6,285 nt of DNA, taken from NCBI GenBank assembly GCA_946481605.1, contig CAMLPA010000203.1, positions 1 to 6,285 of the forward strand. The letters run 5' to 3'. Both the position numbers and the translations under genes were made by a program. The notes beneath the pieces are model-generated. The model was not told where the DNA came from. It saw only the letters and a list, made by a program, of their open reading frames with translations, and did no database searches. Of the stretch, positions 1 through 5,637 are shown piece after piece. How positions within the stretch are numbered: position 1 is the first letter of the stretch; each line of letters starts with the position of its first letter. This DNA comes from an uncultured Flavihumibacter sp. (GTDB taxonomy: Bacteria > Bacteroidota > Bacteroidia > Chitinophagales > Chitinophagaceae).

Positions 1-485
1 CTGAGGTAGCTCCATTCTTTAAGGCAATTAAAAACGCCTACTTTTCTGGACGCGGTTACCACCGGAGGAAAGAATATTTTTCTGGAGAGCAGCGCGTTGA
101 GCTGGTTGATTCTTTTCCTTTCAGGATCATCGTAAAACTGAATCACCGGCGTGGTGGCGAAGAATCCTGCAAAGGCAAGCGGCACGCTACTCGCTGAAAT
201 GCAGATATTGTATTTGTTCTTCCCGATGAGTTGGAAGAACCTGAAAGTACGTTTCACGTTGCCTTCCCAGAAGATGGACCATTTGCTGCCGTGGCTGGCG
301 CCCACCTGTATGTTGTTGAAGCCGGGGTATTCTTTTTGAATGATGGCCGGTAACTTACCTCTGCCGAGGTAACTGATGGTAACGTCCCATCCTGCGGTAG
401 ACAATTCTTTGGATAGCCCTTTAAAGAGGTTCAGTTGCGCCGGATGTTTGATGTCGATAAGAATCTTTCGGGGTTGGTTCTTCAT
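1..485 (-). CDS. DUF354-family predicted glycosyltransferase, N-terminal part (3' end outside window)
   Basis: Reading leftward from the ATG at 485 gives 161 codons with no stop up to the edge. The preceding in-frame codons reach the TAA of the upstream gene after four codons with no other start, so 485 is the only ATG start. The protein opens with KILIDIKHPAQLNLFKGLSK (7-26), then WDVTISYLGRGKLPAIIQKEYPG. Later come NICISASSVPLAFAGFFATTPVIQFYDDPE (about 103-132) and LLSRKIFFPPVV. The early HPA motif, the 'SASS' strand and the 'DDPE' strand match the N-terminal domain of DUF354 (Pfam PF04007), a predicted GT-B fold related to UDP-GlcNAc 2-epimerase and MurG-like enzymes. These proteins are common in polysaccharide clusters and are presumed to act on nucleotide sugars. 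Whether this one is a transferase or an epimerase is not settled by the visible half. It lies 12 bases downstream of the acyltransferase with no Shine-Dalgarno site, and is surely co-transcribed. Confidence 0.85.
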   Translation of the reverse strand, partial: MKNQPRKILIDIKHPAQLNLFKGLSKELSTAGWDVTISYLGRGKLPAIIQKEYPGFNNIQVGASHGSKWSIFWEGNVKRTFRFFQLIGKNKYNICISASSVPLAFAGFFATTPVIQFYDDPERKRINQLNALLSRKIFFPPVVTASRKVGVFNCLKEWSYL

Positions 486-497
486 GGATCGCTGATT

Positions 498-1073
498 TTA
501 ATGGAAGTATCTTTTGTAGTTGCGTTGGTAGGTGAGTTGCTCTATTTTCCGTGTATTGATTTTTTGCGCGGGGTTTCCGCCGTAGATGCCCCATGGTTCT
601 GTGTCTTTTGTGAGTACGGCACCCAATGCCAGAACGGAACCGCGTTTCACTGTTTTACCGGGAAGGATGTATGCTCCGGTAAAAATGCTGGCTTCGTTTT
701 CAATGACCACGGGGGCGCCCAGTGTCGCATAGCCGGGATCGTTAAGGTTATGTCCGAGGGTGAAGATGCGCACATAACCGGCGATGTCCACATTATCGCC
801 GATATGAATGCCCCTTCTTCCATCGAGCAGGCTGTCGTGCCCGATAGAGCAGTTGTTGCCGATTTTTATTTTCCAGGGTGCATAAACACGCACATTCATC
901 TGGATATTGGTATGCTTTCCGATCTTCATCCTGTACAGGTGCCGGTAAATCATTTTCCGGATGAAATAACTGGGAATCTTGTTGAAGAAATGATTGGCGA
1001 GTCCCAGGTAAAAGAAGTGGAAATAATCCACTACGGTTCGGGCGGGTGTGCCGTATTTCAGTTTGTCTTTCAT
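498..1073 (-). CDS. WcaF/WbbJ-like hexapeptide acetyltransferase, 191 aa
   Basis: The correct start is the ATG at 1073, giving 191 residues. The same frame stays open to another ATG at 1223, but the extra 50 residues are Arg/His/Gln-rich, unlike the family, and lie inside the preceding gene. The 1073 start makes the ATGA overlap used elsewhere in this operon. Residues 14-31 form an aromatic, hydrophobic N-terminal helix. Beta-helix repeats run from about 50 to 160 (IGKHTN, IGNNCS, IGDNVD). FTLGHNLNDPGYA (104-116) carries the probable catalytic His108, as in WcaF-type colanic acid acetyltransferases. APVVIENEASIFTGAYILPG (120-139) and GGNPAQKINTRKI complete the fold. The likely role is O-acetylation of the polysaccharide or a precursor sugar in the cytoplasm. 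In the usual 'VWIG' position it has ASIFTG, so the Trp found in its two relatives is missing. It ends in TAA at 498-500, twelve bases before the next start. Confidence 0.9.
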   Translation of the reverse strand: MKDKLKYGTPARTVVDYFHFFYLGLANHFFNKIPSYFIRKMIYRHLYRMKIGKHTNIQMNVRVYAPWKIKIGNNCSIGHDSLLDGRRGIHIGDNVDIAGYVRIFTLGHNLNDPGYATLGAPVVIENEASIFTGAYILPGKTVKRGSVLALGAVLTKDTEPWGIYGGNPAQKINTRKIEQLTYQRNYKRYFH

Positions 1074-1585
1074 GCGCTGTTCCTGTTTTTGATTCTTTTG
1101 GCGGGCACGCCGGCATATACGCCATAAGGCTCCGTGTCTTTGGTGAGTACGGCGCCTGCTGCCACGATGCATCCTTTCCGGATGGTAACACCGGGCATTA
1201 CAATCACCCGCAGGCCCAGCCATACATCGTCTTCAATTACGGTGGGTTGAACGGGTTTTACACCCTGCTCGCTCATGGGCAGGTCTGCTGAACTGTTTTC
1301 GTGCATCTTGCCGAGTACGATACATTCTCTTGCAATCATCACATGGTTCCCGATCTGTACATTGTCAAGCCTGGTATTTTCGTTCACCTGGCAATTGCTT
1401 CCGATGGAAACATTGTTACCGGATCCGATGTACACGCCCCGCTGAATTTTTGTGTTCCCTCCAACAGGCACCACGCCACGCAGGTTGGCACGCCTGATTT
1501 TATTGTATAGTTTCCCGCCGGGAAACCAGGAGTTCGGCAATTTTGAACTGAAACAGTAGTACAGTAATAACCTGATCTTTTTCAT
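1070..1585 (-). CDS. Hexapeptide-repeat acyltransferase (serine/maltose O-acetyltransferase-like), 171 aa
   Basis: Complete 171-residue protein of the left-handed beta-helix family. A hydrophobic N-terminal helix (KKIRLLLYYCF, then SSKLPNSWFPGGKLYNKIRR, about 2-32) is the preamble often seen in acyltransferases of polysaccharide loci. Hexapeptide turns follow from about 40 (VGGNTK, IGSGNN, IGSNCQ, IGNHVM). A looped-out segment LGKMHENSSADLPMSEQG (91-108) carries the probable catalytic His95. Then come VIEDDVWLG (116-124), PGVTIRKGCIVAAGAVLTKD (131-150) and the closing AGVPAKRI. It is expected to transfer an acetyl group from acetyl-CoA to a sugar hydroxyl or amine; the acceptor is unknown. 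The start at 1585 lies in the stop of the toroid-like gene (ATGA), and its own TGA lies over the start of the next acyltransferase. The C-terminal LTKDTEPYGVYAG is close to LTKDTEPWGIYGG of that neighbour. Confidence 0.91.
   Translation of the reverse strand: MKKIRLLLYYCFSSKLPNSWFPGGKLYNKIRRANLRGVVPVGGNTKIQRGVYIGSGNNVSIGSNCQVNENTRLDNVQIGNHVMIARECIVLGKMHENSSADLPMSEQGVKPVQPTVIEDDVWLGLRVIVMPGVTIRKGCIVAAGAVLTKDTEPYGVYAGVPAKRIKNRNSA
1074..1085 (-). promoter_or_regulatory. Possible Shine-Dalgarno site for the 191-aa acyltransferase
   Basis: On the minus strand the leader reads CAGGAACAGCGC directly before the ATG at 1073. This places AGGA seven bases upstream, the only well-spaced purine-rich ribosome site in this window. 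It supports the 1073 start over 1223. It lies inside the coding end of the preceding acyltransferase, so chance occurrence is possible. The starts at 3860, 2775, 1585 and 485 have no comparable site; AGGA before 5014 is twelve bases away. Confidence 0.4.
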
Positions 1586-2775
1586 ACCGCCATTTTATTG
1601 GTGTGGTGAACTTGTTCCGGCGACAACAATACCAGCTGTTCCGCCGAAGCCAGCAGGTATTCTGAAATGGCGAGCGCCATCCACGATTGCCAGCGGATGT
1701 ATTTGATCCGGGAACGGAACACTTTGTTCTCAAAAAAGTGGAAGTACCCTTTTTCTGAATCATAAAACCGCTGGATAGTCCATTGCAGCACTTCCTTCGC
1801 TTTTTCCAGTTCCCCGGTTTTGGAGAACAGAATGATGGCATTGGCGGTGTCACGGGTTTCTGTAAAAAAAATATTACTTCTGATGTCTGTTGGTTTGTGT
1901 TGGGTATGGAAGTGCAGGGCGCGGGGTCCATCGAAGCAATGTGCTTTGTAGGTGTCCATTCCTTTGGTGAACATTGTTTCCGAGGCCTCGTTTCCAGCTA
2001 TTTTGTTCATGAGAAAAATAGATTCCAATACAAATGCCGTGTGGAAATTATCGCTGTAACCGGCTTTGACGGAATAACCCCAGGTGCCGTCTTCCCTTTG
2101 TACTTTTTTAAGGTAGGCCAGTATTTTAGAAATGGTGGTTTTATACCTTTCTTCGGGCTGAATGGCATAGAGTTCCGCATAGAACCTGCCCACTTTAGCT
2201 GTAGCGTTGTACACCTCATCTTTCTGATTGGGTAGGTATGAATACCAGCAATCCGTTTCAGATTCGAACTTCATCCATTGTGTGTGCAGGATGTTTTCGA
2301 AAGAAAGAATCAGGTCAAGCAGTTCGGGGTTCTGGCGTTTCCTGTAGCTGGCGAGGAAAGCATACATGGTGAACAGACTGATGATGAGCGAGGTTTTTCC
2401 CGGACCTGAACTGTAGCGGGAGAGCGTCATCTCAAATGCGAAGCCCACGGAGAAATCCGTGAATTCGTTGCTTTTATTATTCCTGAACCAGGCAATCAGT
2501 TTGTCGATCTCTGCTTCGTACCGAACATGGTCATAGTTGGCCATGGCATGAAGGAAGAGCGCGTTGGATTTGGAGTTCTCCGATGGGCCAATGCCAAGTA
2601 AGCTCCTGAAATTGATGGGGGAAACTTTGTTCAGAAACGAAATTTTTGGTGCCAGCTTACCGGGTACGCGTAGTTTGGCACCGGCGTAATCGTTCGGGTC
2701 TATGCCCCTGTAGTTGTTTTCCTGCGCCTGCTGTAGTAGTTTTTCAAGGATCATTTCAATGGATTTAGGTGTCAT
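1582..2775 (-). CDS. Putative alpha/alpha-toroid protein of a polysaccharide locus (VpsJ-like?), 397 aa, function unknown
   Basis: I do not recognise a defined enzyme. The 397-residue protein is mostly helical, with no signal peptide and no convincing membrane segment, so it should be cytoplasmic. Aromatic-rich conserved-looking blocks recur at helix boundaries: DCWYSYLPNQ (175-184) with YNATAKVGRF after it; VQREDGTWGYS (225-235) then DNFHTAFVLESI (242-253); HFHTQHKPTD (288-297); and KGYFHFF (342-348) with YIRWQSWMALAISEYLL (359-375). QREDGTW fits the Q-x3-G-x-W 'QW' element of squalene/hopene cyclase toroids, and the spacing suggests a six-hairpin (alpha/alpha) barrel. It lacks a DxDD protonation motif, so a terpene cyclase is unlikely. 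From memory, proteins of this look occur in exopolysaccharide clusters as VpsJ-like proteins, and similar ones may carry unreliable names. It may bind or modify a glycan or lipid-linked intermediate (inference). It overlaps the genes on both sides by four bases, so it is firmly part of the operon. Confidence 0.82.
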   Translation of the reverse strand: MTPKSIEMILEKLLQQAQENNYRGIDPNDYAGAKLRVPGKLAPKISFLNKVSPINFRSLLGIGPSENSKSNALFLHAMANYDHVRYEAEIDKLIAWFRNNKSNEFTDFSVGFAFEMTLSRYSSGPGKTSLIISLFTMYAFLASYRKRQNPELLDLILSFENILHTQWMKFESETDCWYSYLPNQKDEVYNATAKVGRFYAELYAIQPEERYKTTISKILAYLKKVQREDGTWGYSVKAGYSDNFHTAFVLESIFLMNKIAGNEASETMFTKGMDTYKAHCFDGPRALHFHTQHKPTDIRSNIFFTETRDTANAIILFSKTGELEKAKEVLQWTIQRFYDSEKGYFHFFENKVFRSRIKYIRWQSWMALAISEYLLASAEQLVLLSPEQVHHTNKMAV

Positions 2776-3860
2776 GCGAAAGAAGGTTTATGTTGATTGG
2801 CTGTGGGTTCCCATATCTCATTTTCAAGACGTTCTATTACTTTCTGTACCGTAAAATGTGTGCGGGCGAATTTGTAATTGTATTCACCCATTTCGCCTAC
2901 ATTTCCCAACGCTATGGCAGCAGTCATTTTTTCTTCCAGTTCATCCAGTGTGGCCTGTTGCATTTTAAAGCCCATTTTTTCATCCTGGAAAAAATCGCCG
3001 AGCGCCCCGGCGTGGGTAGTGATTACAGCAAGACCGGCAGCCATCGCTTCCAGGATGCTGATGGGCATTCCTTCGCCATGCGAAGTAGGTAGTACAAAAA
3101 TGTTCGACTGCTGGAAAAGTGCGGTTTTTTCTTCGCCTTCCACCAGGCCATGGAAATGAATGTTAGGGTTGTTAAATGCAGTTATCGTTCGCTTAACGGT
3201 TTCTTCCAGTGAACCAAAGCCTGCCACATTCAACTGAATGTGCGGGTACTTCTGGCTCAACCGCTGAAACACATTCAGCAACAATAAAATACCTTTTTCT
3301 TTTTCGAGCCGGGCGAGGTAGAGGAACCGGGAACCCTGGATGTGTTCCGCTTCCGGCAGTGGGAAATGGGCGATGAACTTCCTGTCAACAACAGTGGTTT
3401 CCACAATAATCTTCTTCTGATAACCTCGTTCTTCCAGTTGCTGCTTAAAGTCCTTGCTTAATACGAAAAGTTTATCGGCCTTAAAAAATACGTTCAGTTG
3501 TTTGCCGGGAATCTTTTCAAAATACGCCTGGTTCCATCCGTGAATAAATACATATACTTTTTTGAAGGATAGTTTGGAAAGCAGGATAAAAATCCGGTCG
3601 CGTTTAAAAGCTTTTTTATCCATCGAAGTATTTACCAGGATGGCTTTACAGGATGGGTTGAAGAAAACTTCCAGCGCGAAACTGAGGTACCTTTCAATAG
3701 TGAAGGCGATCTTTTTGATTTTTCCTTTGCCGGCATTTCCTCTGAAAAAATAACTTTCGTCGGCGCTCCAGTTGCCTTTCAGGGCCTTCACATAGGAGCT
3801 TACTCCGCCGCTGGTGTTGGGGTAGGGAGAGAGGATCAGGAGTTTTCTGGGGCTTTTCAT
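2772..3860 (-). CDS. Glycosyltransferase family 4, canonical, 362 aa
   Basis: Complete 362-residue GT-B enzyme. The N-terminal domain opens with LLILSPYPNTSGGVSSYVKAL (7-27), the Gly-Gly loop typical of GT4, and has a FIHGWN element at 105-110 (His107). The C-terminal domain starts around 178 with FLYLARLEKEKG (Arg184, Lys189, Gly190, the usual donor-phosphate contacts). It continues with LNVAGFGSLEE and IHFHGLVEGEEK, then NIFVLPTSHGEGMPISILEA. Glu263 and Glu271 form the intact E-x7-E motif, followed by MAAGLAVITTHAG. This is a retaining nucleotide-sugar transferase that most likely extends the lipid-linked oligosaccharide in the cytoplasm; the specific sugar is not predictable. The ATG at 3860 gives a start that aligns with family N-termini, 11 bases after the upstream stop and without a Shine-Dalgarno site. 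Its TGA overlaps the ATG of the downstream toroid-like gene by four bases, so those two are probably translated together. Confidence 0.93.
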   Translation of the reverse strand: MKSPRKLLILSPYPNTSGGVSSYVKALKGNWSADESYFFRGNAGKGKIKKIAFTIERYLSFALEVFFNPSCKAILVNTSMDKKAFKRDRIFILLSKLSFKKVYVFIHGWNQAYFEKIPGKQLNVFFKADKLFVLSKDFKQQLEERGYQKKIIVETTVVDRKFIAHFPLPEAEHIQGSRFLYLARLEKEKGILLLLNVFQRLSQKYPHIQLNVAGFGSLEETVKRTITAFNNPNIHFHGLVEGEEKTALFQQSNIFVLPTSHGEGMPISILEAMAAGLAVITTHAGALGDFFQDEKMGFKMQQATLDELEEKMTAAIALGNVGEMGEYNYKFARTHFTVQKVIERLENEIWEPTANQHKPSFA

Positions 3861-3871
3861 ACAGATTTGCT

Positions 3872-5014
3872 TTAGGGGTTAACGTATTTTCCTTTCGTGA
3901 TGAATGCGATGAGCATCCGGCTATGGTCTTCTGAATTGAATTCCTTGAAGGCTCTTTCCCTGGCGCTCCTGCCGTTTTTCCACAATAGCTCCGGACTTTC
4001 AAATAGTTCATTAAAAACCTTCGATAAACTTTCTGTGTTTTCCGGCGTATAATAAAGCAGTGCGTCTTCTCCCACGCAATCCACCACGGGCCCGATGCGT
4101 GCTGAGATCACACAATTTCCGGTAGCCATATATTCGCCCAGCTTAAAAGGGAAGCCTGTATTGGCGAACCCGCTGTTGTTCCGGGGCATCACCAGTACAT
4201 CTGTTTGCAGAATGTATTGATAGTACTCTTCATCTGTAAGGAAGCCAAGAAATTCCAGGTTGTTTATGTTGTGTTGTTTTGCTCTGGAAAGAATTTCTTC
4301 TTTCTTCCGTTCGGGACATTTTCCTGACAAATAGAATTTTCCTATCCCCCCATTGTGTTGCATAGAAGAGCTGAAAAAAGCATCCAGCATAATATCGAAA
4401 TCATCTTTAGGCGCATAGGAGCCGCCATAAAAGAAGTTGATGCGTTGCTTTTTTTCCTGTTGCCCGCGTGCCGGAAAATTCTTCGGATCAACAGATATCG
4501 GGAGCAGCAGTATCCGTGTTTCTTTACTGAAAAATCCACGCAGCATTTCGTATAAATAACCCGATATGCCGATGTATCCGCTGGCGAACCATCCGGAACG
4601 GCGAAGCAGCCACACGGAGAGTTGGAGGTTCATTTTGCCCAGCCTGCTTTTTTTAAAGGGAATGATTTCACGGAGATCCTCCACGATATCAAAATAAATG
4701 CTGAAGCCCAGCATTTTTACGAGCAGCAGCGTAAGGAAATTGTACAATGTTGGGTAACCGTAATGGTAATAGATGTGCGGACCGCTGAAGTTTTTCCTGG
4801 CTGCAACAAGTTGCTTCCATTCGCCGAAGATATTTCCGGCCGTCATAAAAGTTACGTTCCCATTGGTTTCCGTGGTGGTGCGCTTATCACGGTACAGGTT
4901 GATTACCTGGTGTTCTTGCTGCAGATAAGCCACCAGGTTACCAATCCTTTTGGCGGCGGCGAGTCCGTTTCGGATGCCAACGGGTGCGAATATTATGGTA
5001 AGTCTGTTACTCAT
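3872..5014 (-). CDS. GT-B glycosyltransferase, divergent GT4-like, 380 aa
   Basis: Complete 380-residue protein, normal length for a GT-B glycosyltransferase. The N-terminal domain begins with a beta-strand and a loop ending in NGLAAAKRIGNLV (16-28), followed by alternating strands and helices with FDIVEDLRE near 108-116. The C-terminal domain opens with INFFYGGSYAPKDD (192-205), a Gly-Gly element as in donor-binding domains. It then has LEFLGFLTDEEYYQYI, TDVLVMP (271-277) and FPFKLGEYMATG (288-299). The last block matches the GT4 E-x7-E region, but the first Glu is Thr286 while the second is kept as Glu294. That variant ('P.KL.EYma.G') is seen in other polysaccharide transferases and does not by itself imply loss of function. 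The likely role is adding a sugar to the lipid-linked repeat unit at the cytoplasmic face; donor and acceptor are unknown. It starts inside the stop of the acyltransferase gene (ATGA) and ends 11 bases before the next transferase. Confidence 0.87.
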   Translation of the reverse strand: MSNRLTIIFAPVGIRNGLAAAKRIGNLVAYLQQEHQVINLYRDKRTTTETNGNVTFMTAGNIFGEWKQLVAARKNFSGPHIYYHYGYPTLYNFLTLLLVKMLGFSIYFDIVEDLREIIPFKKSRLGKMNLQLSVWLLRRSGWFASGYIGISGYLYEMLRGFFSKETRILLLPISVDPKNFPARGQQEKKQRINFFYGGSYAPKDDFDIMLDAFFSSSMQHNGGIGKFYLSGKCPERKKEEILSRAKQHNINNLEFLGFLTDEEYYQYILQTDVLVMPRNNSGFANTGFPFKLGEYMATGNCVISARIGPVVDCVGEDALLYYTPENTESLSKVFNELFESPELLWKNGRSARERAFKEFNSEDHSRMLIAFITKGKYVNP

Positions 5015-5625
5015 ATTGCTTTTAGTTCCTGTTGTGTTATATGCTTAATAACTTTGCATGGATTTCCAGCCGCGATCACATTGGCCGGTATACTTCTGGT
5101 TACAACACTGTTCGCGCCGATCACGGTATTCTCTCCGATTGTTACACCTTTCAATACCACAGCATTTACGCCAAGCCATACATTGTTGCCGATGATCACC
5201 TCCTGCGGCTCACCCGATCTTTTGTCCTCCAGGTGCCAGTCTGAATCGGTGATCAACGTATTGGCGCCGCAGCGCACATTGTTGCCGATGACAATTCTTC
5301 TGAACGCGCCGATCACTGTGCCGCTGAACCCGCAGTTGTCGCCAATCTCTATGGAAGCCCTATACGCTGAATGGTGTGTTGAAAGAATGCAGGGGCGGTT
5401 GATGCCGATGAGATTGGAGGCAGGCTTCGACCTGAAATCACATCTTGCGCCGATTTTTATGGTGGTGCCGGGATATCTTTTGAAATGGCATTTGCCAATG
5501 AATTGTGTTCTGTTTCCTACCTTCACGCCCCACCATCCCGCCCGGATACGATTGGCTGTTCCAGACAGGAGCAGGAGTTGGTTGTGAAGGGTGTAGGTGG
5601 TATGTGAAAGATTTTTAAACTTCAT
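5011..5625 (-). CDS. Left-handed beta-helix (hexapeptide-repeat) acyltransferase, 204 aa
   Basis: Complete gene of 204 residues. Hexapeptide repeats of the [LIV]-G-x4 type run from about residue 35 to 180 (VGNRTQ, IGARCD, IGDNCG, IGNNVR, IGNNVW, IGENTV, IGANSV). The loop ITDSDWH places the probable catalytic base at His131, followed by the conserved IIGNNVWLG (144-152) and a C-terminal AAGNPCKVI. This is the layout of cytoplasmic CoA-dependent sugar O- or N-acetyltransferases (LacA/Maa/WcaF-like). The expected role is acetylation of a sugar in the repeat unit or of a precursor; the acceptor cannot be read from sequence. The ATG at 5625 lies 12 bases after the preceding stop and is the natural start. 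There is no clear Shine-Dalgarno site, only an A-rich leader. The TGA at 5011-5013 overlaps the next gene's ATG by four bases, suggesting translational coupling. Of the three acyltransferases here, it has the longest beta-helix before the catalytic loop. Confidence 0.9.
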   Translation of the reverse strand: MKFKNLSHTTYTLHNQLLLLSGTANRIRAGWWGVKVGNRTQFIGKCHFKRYPGTTIKIGARCDFRSKPASNLIGINRPCILSTHHSAYRASIEIGDNCGFSGTVIGAFRRIVIGNNVRCGANTLITDSDWHLEDKRSGEPQEVIIGNNVWLGVNAVVLKGVTIGENTVIGANSVVTRSIPANVIAAGNPCKVIKHITQQELKAI

Positions 5626-5637
5626 TTCTTTTCATTT

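Noticed and set aside
435..1127. 230-codon plus-strand open frame with a hydrophobic C-terminus
   Set aside because: It is antisense to the WcaF-like acyltransferase and runs into both neighbours. Its composition is unlike a real protein and no conserved motif is seen.
1074..1223. Upstream extension of the 191-aa acyltransferase to the ATG at 1223
   Set aside because: The extra 50 residues are Arg/His/Gln-rich and unlike the family, and they lie entirely within the previous gene. The 1073 start gives an ATGA overlap and a plausible ribosome site.
1783..2235. 150-codon plus-strand open frame rich in Phe and Gly
   Set aside because: It is antisense to the toroid-like gene, which has a continuous 397-codon frame and ATGA overlaps with both neighbours.
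1582..2775. Terpene/squalene cyclase function for the 397-aa protein
   Set aside because: Only one QW-like element is present and the DxDD catalytic motif is absent. The context is glycan synthesis.
4622..5587. 321-codon plus-strand open frame
   Set aside because: It lies wholly antisense to the 204-aa acyltransferase and the first third of the divergent GT gene, both with clear family motifs. Its product shows no recognisable domain. Long antisense frames are common opposite hexapeptide-repeat genes.
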